Shown here piece by piece: positions 13,701 to 23,940 of a stretch of 64,000 nucleotides of DNA. A program made the translations under genes and the position numbers. This DNA is from Bursaphelenchus xylophilus (lineage: Eukaryota; Nematoda; Chromadorea; Rhabditida; Aphelenchoididae), in contig CAJFCV020000003.1 in assembly GCA_904066235.2 (NCBI GenBank), forward strand, positions 2,294,001 to 2,358,000, written 5' to 3'. Each line of letters starts with the position of its first letter. Position 1 is the stretch's first letter. The notes beneath the pieces are model-generated. The model had not been told where the DNA came from. It worked only from the letters and a program-made list of their open reading frames with translations, and ran no database searches.

Positions 13701-16700
13701 CCACTGTATCCAGCAGACCGAAATTGGGTGTCAAAAGTTATCCAAGAGACAGTAAATAATTATTTTTGGGTCGCTTCGATAACTTTTGGCACCCAATTGG
13801 TTTTTTCTGGATGTTTTTTCTCGAGTTCTTTTTGGACTGGCACAGTTCCGGAAGACATAGGTGTAACAAGATGCCAAATTCGGCATCTTCTTACCAATGG
13901 AACCTCCTTGGAGGAAGCCACAGTAACCGGCAATCCAGAAGTTTTTTGTGTTGAAGTGGGTCCTCCTTCGCTCTCAGAGATATTGCTAGAGACATTGCTA
14001 GAGACATGGCTAGAGACGTTGCTAGTGCATGAAAGACTGGAGCTGGCGAGCGTTTTTGCTCGTTTTTGGTCCATTAGGAATTGTAGTTCGTCCTTCAATT
14101 TCTTGGCTTCTTTCTGCAGCGATATCGAAAGATTTCGTCATGTACGACAAGAAGGGTAGAGTTTCAGCTACCCACCTTTTTCTTGGCCAAACGTCGATAG
14201 AGTAGGACCAACATTACAAGAGAAATTAACAAAGCTACACCAAGAATGGAGATTGTGACAATATAAGGGATCGAATTACAATCCATACTAAAAATGGATG
14301 ATTTGAGAGGAAACATGGTCAAGTTTACCTTGTTTTTTCTGCTGTTGAGTCTCTTGAATCCATTTGTAACAGTACATCGGAAAATGGGCGCGTTTGGTTC
14401 GACGCTGGTGACATGATCTCCTTGGTAAATATAGATGTTTTTGGAAATCCCGCGATCGAGAAATTCAGCCGCGAAAAGCGACTGCTCTGTATGGAAAATT
14501 TAGGAAATGAAGTGATGTTTTGAGCGTCGAAAAATTGGTGAAAGTTTGGTCAGAAAATACAGTAATTCCAAGTTAGGCTCTGATTTTTTGGAGCTACTCC
14601 CGAAAAGCCCTCATTGGAGTGCGTAGCATCTTATTAGACCTTCATTTTGAAAAAAAGGCCAGAAATCCGAAAAAAGTTATGAAAACTTCAAAAAATCGCC
14701 GGATTAATACAGTAATCTAGATGGCGCTACGACATTTCGGGTCAGGGACAACTCGGGTCGCGACACCTCGGGTCAACGACATTTCGGGTCAACGATGCCG
14801 TTTAATATTTTCGCTTCGGGACTGGGAAAAAAGAATTTTTTGGTGAATTTGAAAAATTTTTGAAATGTTTTCGCTTCGGGACTTGTAAAAAAGAATTTTT
14901 TGAAGAATTTGAACAAAATTTTAAAATGTTTTCGCTTTGGAACTTAGGAAAAAGAATTTTTTTGAGAGTTTGAACAAATTTTTGAAATGTTTTCGCTTCG
15001 GGACTGGGGAAAAAGAATTTTTTGGAGAATTGAGGTTTATTTTTAAAATTTTTGAGGGAAATAGTGTATAAGCGACGAGCAAATAAGAAAATCGTATTCA
15101 TTGTCTATGTTTTTAAGAGACAGTGCCAGAGAGTGGAGTAAGAAGATAGTCGTAATGATTGTATGCACATAACGATTTTTTATTTGCTCGTCGCTTATAA
15201 ACACCATTTTCACAAAAAAATTTTAAAATAAACCTCAATTATCCCTAAAATAACTATTTATCCAAAAAATTAAAGAAATAACATTTGTACCTTATGAAAA
15301 ATAAAATTGTAACATTCAGAACAAAAAATCCTTTTCCCACGTCCCGAAGCGAAAATATTAAGCGGCATCGTTGACCCGAAATGTCGTTGACCCGAGTTGT
15401 CGCGACCCGAGTTGTCCCTGACCCGAAATGTCGGGACGCGATCTCGATTTTTTACCTTAAAATTCTGATCAATAGCAGCCAAGGAAGATTTTTAGCATAC
15501 TAGTCTGTTCGCGAAGTTGCTGGAGTGATTTCGACGAAATGCACTGTGAGAAAACATAGGTTCACTTTGCACTATGCAATTTTCGGCTTTTTGCACAGTG
15601 CAATAGGTTTTTTTGGGCTGTCGCCCGCACCCTGACTTTTTTTGCACAGTTGGGAAAAAGTCAGGGTGCGAGTGACAGCTCAAAAAGCCTATTGCATCGT
15701 GCAAAAAGCAACAAATTGCACAGTGCAAAGTGAACTGTTGTTTTCGAACTGTGCATGTCACTGAAATCGCTCCAGCGACTTTGCGAACAGACTAGTATGC
15801 CAAAAATCTTCCTTGGCTGCTATTGATCAGAATTTTGAAGTCAAAATTTTAGATTACTGCACTACAGGGTGTTTCAAGAAATTTGGCAGAAACTAATTGC
15901 GAATATCTTTGAGCTCTTGGGAGTTATCGCAGAAATTCTTTTTGTTTCTAAAACTTGATAACGGGCGGTTTTGTACTGAACAAAAAAAATTTTTTTTCGT
16001 CGGCGGAGAGGCCAGTTCTCGGCGGAGGCATTTGGGGCCTTTTTTAAAAATCACACCTTATTACATGGTGGAAACTCTGTTACAATGGCCAAAATCATGT
16101 TTACGTTAAACCTCCGTGGATTTTGCGGTATGCTTTTTTTTGTTTTCGATTTTCGCTCATCCGCGGAGGCACGGCGGAGACCTCAGGTTTCGGCGGACGT
16201 CGTTTTGACTCTTTGGATCATTCAATTCAGGTTGGAAAAAAGTGTGGGGTGATTTTTTGTTGTCATCCGATGCACAGATGCAAAAATTTCGCACTTTTTT
16301 TCCCCGGCGGAGGATTCGGCGGAGGCTTTATCAAAGGGTCAGAACAGTCTTAGGAGTCCGGGAAAAAAACTCAGCTACAAGAATCCATCACAGCAACATC
16401 ATTTTTCTTATTTTTTGGTTCGGCGGACACATCGGCGGAGGATTCGGCGAAGGCTTTATCAAAAGAGTCAAAGTTTTGTTTTGACCCTTTGATAAAGCCT
16501 CCGCCGAATCCTCCGCCGGGGGGGAAAAAAGTACAAAATTTTTGCCATCTGTGCATCGGATGACAACAAAAAATCGCCCCAACCTTTTTTCCAACATGGA
16601 TTTGCAAAAAACCGTGGGCCCAAAACAAAGTCCGCCGAAATCTGAGGTCTCCGCCGCGCCTCCGCGGATGTTGCGTAAAATCGAAAACGCAAAAAAAGCA

Positions 16701-18597
16701 TACCGTAAAATCCACGGAGGTGTAACGTAAACATAATTTTGGCCGTTGTAACAGAGTTTCCACCATACAATAAGGTGTGATTTTTAAAAAAGGCCCCAAA
16801 TGCCTCCGCCGAGGACTGGCCTCTCCGCCGACGAAAAAAATTTTTTTTTTGCTCAGTACAAAACCGCCCGATATCAAGTTTTAGAATCAAAAAGAATTTC
16901 TGCGATAACTCCCAAGAGCTCAAAGATATTCGCAATTAGTTTCTGCCAAATTTCTTGAAACACCCTGTAATTCGGCGATTTTTTTTGAAATTTTCATAAT
17001 TTTTCGGATTTTTCGAACTTTTTCAAATTGAAGGTCTAGTAAGATGATACGCACTCCAATGTTCTCTAGAGCTTGTCATTGCGAAGCTTATGCTGTGGGG
17101 TTCCTTACAATATTCACATTTTCTATTATAAAAGCCGGCTTTTTGCTCTGCTGACATGCCAAATTTTAGCCTTTTGAGGTGAAAAATTTAGATTACTTTA
17201 GTAGTAACAGTAAATTGGGAACTTCCCAGTTGAAAAATCAAAAAATTCTCCGAAAAGTTATACAGTAATCGCAAGTTTACCTCAAAATTATCAGATTACC
17301 GCTCCAATATTTTCAGACCTACCTGGCCGTGGTCCCATGGAAAGGCCTCGATCAATTCCACTGCCGGATCATCCCCTCCGAACATTATACCTCCCAAGTT
17401 ACAGTTGATGAGGACGTTTTCGCGGAGCTCCGACTCTGGCGAAAAGGTCTGGTCGCGATGTTCAGAGCCCAAGATGACGAGGATTGTGTGTTCATCGAGA
17501 CCGCGAAGAATGTGAAGAACACTTTGCACATGAATATTGAGTGCATCCCATTGCCGAGAGAGTCGGGAGATCTGGCTCCCATCTACTTTAAGGTGAGATT
17601 TTGAAAATTTTTGGGGATTTTTTGAATTTTTAGGAGTTGGAAAAGTTGTATCAGACCTTTAGATGGATGGTAAAATAGGAAAATTATATTGATTTGAAAA
17701 AAAAATTCGTGAAATTTTTTTGAACAAGCAGATTACCTTATTTTAGGTGAATTTTGATAGAAAATGTATTCCAAATTCCGGTTTTTTATTGAAAAATGTG
17801 TTTTTGAACCTTGTAAGGTACGATCGAATGTCTAGAACCTAAAATTTTGTGAAAAATTTTTTAAAAATTACCTTATTTTAGGTGAATTTTTGATAAAAAA
17901 ACGAAATTAAAACTCCGATTTTTCAAAATAATATATGAATTTAAAGGTAAAATACGTGCTTCAGGCTTGATAAGCAATTATTTACGATAAAAAAATTTGA
18001 ATTTTCGTTTTTTTCACCTTCTTTTTGACCTAAAACAATATAATTTTGGGAAAAATGGCTAATAAAAAAGAATAAAGTTGGGGTAAAAAGACGGAGTAGA
18101 TAATTTCGCACCTTTAGCAAGCCCTAGAACAAGCTGGCGAGCGATGGGGCACCCATCGGAAGATCATCAACTTGGCCGACACCAAAGAAAAGAGCGTCCG
18201 CAGAGCAATTCCCCCCGGATTTTCCTACTTTGCCATCGATTTTGGCCTCCAACCCGGCTATGCGCATGTAATTGAGAACGAAGACACATTCCCAGCGCAT
18301 TTTGCACAGGTAATTTATATATTTTTTATACTATTTTAGATCAAATTTGACATGGATAATAAGATAATATAAAAATTTTTAAATTTGGTCTCTAGACTAA
18401 TGAAATTGTGATTTTTTTAGGAGATTATCGCCGGCATGCTCGATTTGGACCACAAATTGTGGAGGAGACCGGAAAAAGAGACACTAGAAACACTAAAACA
18501 GAAAAGAGACGCCTTCCGAGAGCGATGGGCCGCCTTTGATTGGACTGAAACTGCCAGACAGAGAGTCAATGAGGCCGGAGGAAGTCAGGAAGAATAA
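7705..18597 (+). CDS. CWF19L2-like pre-mRNA splicing factor, C-terminal half
   Basis: Exons 7705-7799, 17317-17592, 18118-18309 and 18421-18597 (stop) join in frame with canonical splice sites. The product carries both CwfJ C-terminal domains: an N-terminal CxxC in SCSLC, the HIT-like QFHCRI and HMNIECIPLPRE blocks, then FSYFAIDFG and GMLDLDHKLWRR. In other eukaryotes CWF19L2 is a nuclear protein of late spliceosomes and intron-lariat turnover. The first visible exon starts in phase mid-domain, so the 5' half is missing here; I could not find it in 1-7.7 kb. The intron 7800-17316 is exceptional: 9.5 kb, packed with palindromes, and host to a whole gene on the other strand. The other introns are 525 and 111 bp. 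AATAAA overlaps the stop codon. The family call is firm; the link to the 7705 exon rests on homology and phase. Confidence 0.85.
8577..9508. repeat. 0.93 kb palindrome in the CWF19L2-like intron
   Basis: The left arm (from TACCCGCTAATTTTGG, about 8590) and right arm (to CCAAAATTTGCGGGTA) pair with a modest number of mismatches around a centre near 9040. A further partial direct copy of the right-arm end follows at about 9510-9590. No coding capacity is evident. No clean target duplication was found, so the mechanism of origin is open. Confidence 0.75.
9640..14486 (-). CDS. Transmembrane CK1/TTBK-like pseudokinase (nested gene)
   Basis: Seven exons read right to left and keep frame throughout: 14486-14329, 14287-14176, 14113-13895, 13253-12981, 12931-12815, 10278-9907 and 9843-9640 (stop). 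They encode at least 484 residues. A short polar N-terminal part leads to one membrane helix (IPYIVTISILGVALLISLVM, then LVLLYRRLAKKKK), a charged and Ser/Thr-rich linker, and a CK1/TTBK-type kinase domain (LGPSIE, FFGNPVFCSPTAHLK, FDDMMSWFF). The catalytic residues are replaced: the beta-3 Lys aligns with Gln in TVQYE, HRDIKPAN-type Asn is Ser (HRDIKPASF), and the DFG Asp is His (THFGLAR). It is therefore probably catalytically dead, acting as a binding or regulatory domain at the membrane. The gene lies wholly inside a CWF19L2-like intron on the opposite strand. Whether more 5' exons exist is unknown; the join between exons 3 and 4 is inferred from phase and splice sites. Confidence 0.65.
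11629..12221. mobile_element. Foldback element with CAAGGAAAGT ends and a tRNA-like core
   Basis: The ends are CAAGGAAAGTACTTTTATGG and its reverse complement, the arms are roughly 125 bp, and the flanks are TCA at 11626-11628 and 12222-12224. Comparison with the intact opposite arm of the host palindrome shows an empty site with a single TCA, which supports real insertion. The loop carries a tRNA-like segment. A second element with the same type of ends, the same TCA target and another tRNA-like core is at 54612-55094. Confidence 0.75.
11841..11927 (+). ncRNA. tRNA-like (class II, Ser/Leu-type) segment in a foldback
   Basis: The segment has a good A box (TGGCCGAGTGG) and B box (GGTTCGATCTC) at class II spacing, as in tRNA-Ser or tRNA-Leu. 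The acceptor ends do not pair well and the anticodon stem cannot be closed cleanly, so it is not a convincing functional tRNA. It may instead work as an internal RNA polymerase III promoter or be a captured tRNA relic. Confidence 0.5.
12584..12812. repeat. 230-bp repeat shared in inverse orientation with 38.54-38.76 kb
   Basis: The stretch from about 12590 to the 5' splice site of pseudokinase exon 5 matches the reverse complement of about 38540-38765, sharing words such as AAGCGGGTTTAAGACTCTTA and TGTTACAGTAATCCACAAAG. In both places a MITE of the CAGTGGGGGACC family adjoins it on the same side. Here the repeat reaches the splice donor of the exon ending at 12815. Confidence 0.65.
13335..13380. 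repeat. Short perfect-type inverted repeat
   Basis: GGCTTTGTTGTTCACAGGT faces ACCTGTGAACAACAAAGC across a 9-base loop in the intron between pseudokinase exons 3 and 4. It would form a strong hairpin in either transcript. Confidence 0.7.
13448..13706. mobile_element. TA-flanked MITE, copy 5
   Basis: Starts TACAGTTGGAGACCTGTTCC and ends CAGGTCCCCCACTGTA, with a central GGGCGCGCCC block. It lies in the intron between the linker exon (13895-14113) and the first kinase-domain exon (12981-13253) of the pseudokinase gene. Confidence 0.83.
14720..15438. repeat. Foldback with ACATTTCGGGTCA end blocks
   Basis: The outer arms carry repeated GACATTTCGGGTCA and GACAACTCGGGTC blocks, mirrored at 15355-15435, and an inner stem (GCGACGAGCAAATAAGAAAA) surrounds a loop at about 15090-15170. 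Only the left arm contains a tandem array of about 62-bp units (GTTTTCGCTTCGGGACT, four copies at 14805-15030). The right arm has just one such unit, so the array expanded after the palindrome formed. Confidence 0.7.
15440..15855. repeat. Foldback containing TTGCACAGTGCAA words
   Basis: ATTCTGATCAATAGCAGCC and the following 80 or so bases on the left are mirrored on the right up to GGCTGCTATTGATCAGAAT. The loop carries several copies of the GCACAGTGCA word and a nested GCACCCTGACTTTTTT inverted pair. Closely similar GCACCCTGACTTTTTT sequence recurs at about 57530 in an intron of the mucin-like gene. Confidence 0.7.
15865..16967. mobile_element. Mariner-type foldback with CAGGGTGTTTCAAG ends
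   Basis: Ends CAGGGTGTTTCAAGAAATTT and its reverse complement, flanked by TA on both sides. Such CAGGGTGtttc ends are typical of mariner elements. The arms of about 500 bp are rich in CCGCCGA words (for example AGGATTCGGCGGAGG), and the mirror-image open frames in the two arms are not genes. Its closest analogue here is the element at 30558-31431. Confidence 0.78.
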
Positions 18598-18599
18598 AA

Positions 18600-19560
18600 A
18601 ACAAAAAATTTTTGTAAATTTGTAAAATATTTTATATTACACTTGATCAAAATTTGATTTTTTTTGTTGATTTTTTAGATTTTTGTTGGTTGAAAATATG
18701 ACTTATAATGTCAGTTTATAAGTCAATTTTTGCATTTTGAAAATTTTTTGGCACTTCCCGACCTCAAAATCGATATTTTCGACCTTTTTTTATATTACAC
18801 TTGGTGAAATTTGTTGTTTCAAGTTGTAAATTGGCACTCTGACCCTCGAAAAAGTTTGTTTCAGGCCTTTTTAGACTAATTGATGCCTGTTTTGATAAAG
18901 TTGACTTTCAAAATTTTTGATTTTGCCGAAATTTTATATTACACTTGATAAAAACTTGATGGTTTAGGTAAAAAAATATAAAAATTCTATAGTGAAATCA
19001 CCGTTTTAGGTCATTTCACATCGAGTTTTCCTGTTTTAACTTCAAAATTCTACTTTTCCGACCATATTTTATATTACACTTGACTTCGATTTTAGGCCAT
19101 TCTTCCTTTCAAATCCCATTTTTAGCTCTAGCGGATTTATTCTGGCGAATAACTGTTTGAAATATTTGAACCGTTAAAATGGACGATATAAAAGACGAGT
19201 AAATTAGGAGGTCATAATCAAAAAATTATTGAAAAAAAGACGAAGGGAACTCTAGCCGAAAATGGGGGGCGGGCACCTAGGAATACGTCTAATTAGGGGG
19301 CCAATATTGTAGTGGACGTTCATTTGAGACAGGTGCGGCTTTAGCGAGCGCTCATCATTTTCCGCGCCATTCCCTCAGGGGTTTTTCGACGATTTTGGTC
19401 ACGCCCGCGTGTCTCAAACCGTTTTCTCGACTCCTTTTCTATGGTAATAAAATATAGGGTAAGATAGGAAAACTTACAAAACGACTAAAATTGGGGGTAA
19501 AAATATAAATTTAGATCAAAATTAGGGGCATTCAGACAAAAAAAACTCATCTAAATTTAG
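18600..19560. other. Intergenic spacer with TATATTACACTTG words
   Basis: No exons are visible between the stop of the CWF19L2-like gene and the convergent DUF4602-like gene. The word TATATTACACTTG(A/G) recurs at about 18633, 18790, 18931 and 19070, spaced about 140-155 bp, and again near 24600 and 39090. This may be a decayed tandem repeat or a 3'-end processing feature. Confidence 0.5.
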
Positions 19561-19623
19561 ATCAGAGACAGAAAATAAGTGGATTTAGCAAATGACTGGC
19601 CAGGACTTTTATCACGTCGTATT

Positions 19624-20886
19624 TTAGGCCTTCTTGGCCTGCTTGCGTCCCTTTTGTTGCTTCTTCTTCAACTTTGTCACCAATTTTGGACCAGCCAATT
19701 TTTCTTCTTCCTTCTTCTGGGATCGCTCCAACTTCAGTGTTCGATAGTTGATGGCTTTGGGTTTTCGTGGAGTGGCGCCCAATTGGACAAGGCGCTTTTC
19801 GTCCAAGCTTAGACCATCCGAGTTGACAAAGCGTTCTATCTGAAAAAAAGTTATTCAAATTTTAAAATTATTCTCAAGTATAATGTCATGATAACGTTTA
19901 CTAACCTAACCTCCCATAAAAGAACCGTAAAGAACCAAAAAAGTTAAGAATCGAAGACCACACAACATGATTAATCAATTTTAATTATACAGATGTCTAT
20001 AAATGTTCCAAAAAAAATCCTTTGGTTTGATGGAACACTCGCCTTTATCTATCTAACGCTTTCACACTCGATTTACAAGAGCTGTTTCTAATCAAATCTC
20101 CTTACTTAAAAAGCTATCAAGTATAACATTTTTAACAACTATTCGTGAAACCCAGTGTATTTTTGAGAACTTTTGATCGAAATAGTTTCAATCTGCTCTA
20201 CTCCAACTACATTAGCCCTTCTGGCGTGAAGATCAACCCATCTATTGCAAAATAACTATCAAGTTTTCTATAAGACAACTTGACCTACTCACCGAATCAT
20301 CAAGTCTAAAACAATTCAGGAAACGACTTTAAAGGCGTCATGGTTACTACTCTCGCTATACATAAAGTATCCCGCTAACTGATCTGAAGGTTACTACTTT
20401 CTAACACAGTGTACCTAGCATCTCAAGAACCATAAATGTTTCATCGTATAAGATGTCCTTATGACGAAATTTCGACAAAAATCCTATCCTATCAAAATCT
20501 ACAGTACCATGGGAAAGCTTGGAGCCAATGATCTTTACCTAAAGATAGAAACACAAAATAAAAAATCAACTTACATCAAATGTGACCCGTTTCTGAATGG
20601 CCAACTGATTCTCCTTCTTGTTCTGGCCGTTCTTCGGGTTCTTCAGAATTTTCGGAGCCCGTTTTGTTGGTAGAGGTGGAGTGTAGTTGTGGGGGAGCAG
20701 CTTATTCTCTGGATTCGGCTGACTCCACCAGTTCATGGGACCCGAATCGACAAACCCGAATTCGTCCTCCTTCAGAGACGAACCTTGCCCGAAGGCGGCC
20801 TCGTTCACGAGGTCTTTCAGAGGCTTGATTTGGCCGGCCTTCTCAAACAGCTCATCCGATGTTACGGCGCCCCAATCCTCGGCCAT
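19624..20886 (-). CDS. DUF4602 / C1orf131-like small nucleolar-type protein
   Basis: Two exons, 20886-20575 and 19839-19624 (stop), encode 175 residues. The C-terminal block VQLGATPRKPKAINYRTLK, followed by a Lys/Glu-rich tail ending KGRKQAKKA, matches the conserved LGAKPPK...NYKxL block and basic tail of C1orf131/DUF4602 proteins, which associate with the small-subunit processome. The N-terminal part (MAEDWGAVTSDELFEKAG) is acidic and not recognised. The initiating ATG lies 3 nt after a TTTACAG acceptor, which suggests spliced-leader addition. It is the last gene in a minus-strand series and converges on the CWF19L2-like gene. The family call depends on one short block, so it is moderate. 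Confidence 0.55.
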
Positions 20887-20889
20887 TAC

Positions 20890-22594
20890 CTGTAAATTTG
20901 GGAAATTCTTTAATGACATGTATAAGGTTGGAAATCGCGTATAACACGGAAATTAGACTCCGATGGCAAAGCAGGAGCTTCTAAACAGTCAAATTAGGCT
21001 ATCAACTAACTCTATTTAAAATTTTATCCTAATCCTTTCAACAATCTTCGAAATATTGGCCTTTTCCAAAACCTCATGGTTAATATCCGAAGTCACGTTA
21101 GTCTGGAAAAATCCGAAATCAATATAAAAAATTACTCGAGACGTTAGAGAGACTTGTTTATCAGCTCACTCGACGCAAAACTTCGTCTGTTTCTCCCAAA
21201 CATTCTTTTAGTTATATCAAAAACAAGAAAACATCCAGAACGCGCATGGGTAATATCAGAGATTGCATCATTTTTGACTCTGCAAAACTCAAAATAAGAC
21301 CCGATGTTTTTCGGGAGCAGGAACACATATTACACTATCTTCCCATCGAATCTCAACCCTCCCTACCAACCAGTTTGGGGAGCAAAAACAAATTTTCTCA
21401 TTTTAGGTAAGGAATTGCTACTCAGCAAAAAATTATCAATCATTCCCAGCATTGTGAAAGTCAAAAGGTGGTGTTATCAGCGATCCTTCTTCCTTGTTTG
21501 GACAACCTTTTCACCAAGTCTCAGCAGATTCCACCTTGTTTCCTAAAAGTTACAGTAATCCGAAAAGTTTAGGTACAATTTCGAAAGCAAATTCCCGGGC
21601 CTCGAGTAAAACTGGTCGAAATCGATTTTCCCCCCACTCCGTGGGCGACGTCAAGTATTATTCGGAGTTGGGGGAAGCAGAAACAAGCCGAGTGGAGCAA
21701 AAAATAAACAAAAACAAAAAATGCTTCACCTCCAAGATCACGTTGTGTATCGACAGGTTGGGCTGTCGCGAGGAAAAAAATAACGTCTTTCGGGCCCTTC
21801 CTCTTCTTCTCGTAGGAGAACAAGAGAAGAAAAAATATTTTTTTGGGGAAATTATTTTTAGGTCCGTTGTCTTGCAGCGAAAACGTTTGGCGGAAAATTT
21901 GAAAATCACGAGGAAACAAAGAGAAGTGGGGAGACTTGACGCCTTGGGTCAAGTGTTACTCTTTAGGTAAGATTGGTAGGATTTTCACGGTAAATTGCTA
22001 GAAATTACTCAAAAACCCCTTCTAAACTCAATTTCAATTATATTTGAGCAATTTTCTTTCATAAAAACACCAAAAATCGATGTAAATTCATTGAAAATGA
22101 GGTTAAGTGTTCCTTTCTTCAAGGAATCTCGTATTTCACCCCAAACTTTCGCCAAACAACCCACAGAATGCCATTAAAACTTTTTTCAAACCTGATTTAT
22201 TTATTTCTAAACTACACAACCCGTTAGCTTCGAGAACACCGAAAAGTTTGAGATCATAGACCAGTATAAGTACCTACTACAATATAAAATTTTAGACTGA
22301 AATTAGACAAAACTACTCTCTGACAATTCTACTAGACTTGACAATAACAAAAATTTTCACATGTCACTATAAAAACAAGCTTTTCATGAGAGAAAGACTT
22401 GACCCATCTTGAGCCAAGTCTTCCGGTCTGCTATAACTTCAAAAGACGTCTACAAAATACAATTTTGGACATTTTTACATACATTACCAGTGCTTTTACA
22501 ACCCGTTCAAAACCCTGATATTAGACTCTGAATTCAAGGCGACCAAGGGGAAAACTTGACTCCGAGTCAACTGTTACCCTCATCCATAAAACCT
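20890..22594. other. Spacer between two minus-strand genes
   Basis: No convincing exon. A 21.5-21.96 kb stretch is open in both orientations (about 127-158 codons), with mixed charge and no recognised motif. The spacer holds three dispersed ACTTGACC/GGGTCAAGT hairpins (about 21930, 22390 and 22550) and a CATCGTATAA word at 20443. Confidence 0.45.
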
Positions 22595-23657
22595 CTATTT
22601 TTCCGTTTGAGCTTGTTCCTGCATGCTGATAGCGTTCATAGTCGCTTGTAGGAGCATGCTGGTCGGGTTCGCCGTCTCATAATCATCTTCAATCGGCTCT
22701 GCCGGCCCTTGTTCATCTTCACCTTGACCAACAAAAGTTTTATTCAGATTTGGTTCAAGCGCTGGCGGGGGCAAAGCTCCTTTTCCACGGAGACGACGTC
22801 GAACACAATGGATGTTATCCTCCAGGATTCCGAGGATCTGCTTCTTATCGCATACCAGGTCCCTCTGAAAAATGTACAATATAACTTTAAGCTTGTCGAA
22901 TAAGAAAAAATTTCTGTCAAAATCTCGTTAGCTCTCTAGTCTGGTTATATTTCAGGCGTAGGAGACATTTTATACGATGAAACATTAAAAAACAATCTTC
23001 AAACTTTCAGACATTTTTCACCGTATAAAATGGCCAAAATTGGAAAAAACGTGAAGTCTAAGAAAACTCTAGAGTATTTTACAAGTCATTTCGCATCTTA
23101 TTTTTTTAAGCTACCATTAAAAAGCATAAGAATTATGCATTTTAAATCCACACATCTTTCATCGTATAACATATCCCACTCCCAAAAAACGTGTCCATTA
23201 TTGTGTAGCGTATTTTACAAAACATTTCTTGACCTATTACACAACTAACTACCCAATAAACCGCATTTTTTCCTTCTCCAAACACCTTTCATCGTATAAA
23301 ATGTCCCAAATCCTTCTAATCCCCCTAAACTTCCATGAAACATCTCTCAACCCCATTTCCTATCTCCCAACTCACCAAATAGTTCATCATTTTGGGGTAT
23401 GGTTCAAACAAATGGATGAGAAAAGCTCTCATTTCATGGCGTCTTGGATAATACGACCGTTCGCAAAATCGCATCAACGGATCTCGAATATACTTGCAGA
23501 ACTCGGTGAGTTCTTGTTTCTTGAGCTCAATGGACTCGTCTTCAATCTGATGCAGGAGGATTCGGCCGGGCAACGTGGATCCGAGCAGGCTTTGAATCGA
23601 CATTTCCTTCAGATTTTCGTGAAGATCGTAGCTTTCCACAGGGATTTTGCTGGTCAT
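22595..23657 (-). CDS. Short protein with one homeodomain-like unit
   Basis: Exons 23657-23376 and 22864-22595 encode 183 residues. The middle carries IRDPLMRFCERSYYPRRHEM, then RAFLIHLFEPYPKMMNYL and, across the intron, DKKQILGILEDNIHCVRRRL. This parallels the units of the upstream gene: helix 1 (RAFLIHLF), a YP turn, and a basic last helix. The Asn of the last helix (N51-like) is replaced, so DNA binding by the canonical route is doubtful. The C-terminus is acidic and Gln-rich. The ATG directly follows a TTTTCAG acceptor about 285 nt after the stop of the upstream gene, so this is probably the second cistron of an operon. Confidence 0.6.
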
Positions 23658-23865
23658 CTGAAAATTCGAAAATGAACTAGCGGCATGAGAAGCTCATAAT
23701 TTATCCCTTCCACATCTTTTTGATGAAAAATTTGGAATCCCGGCAAATTTTTTTTGAGGAAAACACTTGACTCAAAAATAATTAAATGATACAAAACTAA
23801 CCCGTATTTTACAAAAACATTTTATTTCAGACCCACAGAAAGTAAACATACCCTCTGCGAGAGAC

Positions 23866-23897
23866 ACTTGACCCAAAAAATCGATTTTGGGTCAAGT
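23866..23897. repeat. Intact ACTTGACCC hairpin, reference copy
   Basis: ACTTGACCCAAAA and TTTTGGGTCAAGT form a perfect 13-bp stem with a six-base AATCGA loop. This is the cleanest copy of the dispersed hairpin family and lies between the two homeodomain-like genes. Confidence 0.8.
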
Positions 23898-23940
23898 CTT
23901 ACACTCATCGAAAAATCATTAAAATACAGTATCCCAACCA

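Larger units (their letters stand above)
14610..17063. repeat. Outer inverted repeat enclosing three foldbacks
   Basis: About 95 bp at 14610-14705 (with CATTGGAGTGCGTAGCATC) is the imperfect reverse complement of about 16970-17063 (with GATACGCACTCCAATG). Between these arms sit three separate foldbacks in a row (14720-15438, 15440-15855 and 15865-16967). The whole block lies between the pseudokinase 5' exon and CWF19L2-like exon 17317. Confidence 0.65.

Noticed and set aside
13404..14159. 251-codon open frame on the plus strand
   Set aside because: Runs through MITE copy 5 and antisense to the pseudokinase linker exon; no splice or homology support.
15897..16935. Open frames of 70-168 codons
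   Set aside because: Mirror-image frames in the arms of the CAGGGTG foldback; sequence similarity between them comes only from the palindrome.
21494..21970. 158-codon plus-strand and 127-codon minus-strand open frames
   Set aside because: No recognised motif, no splice context and open in both directions; kept only as a note in the spacer entry.
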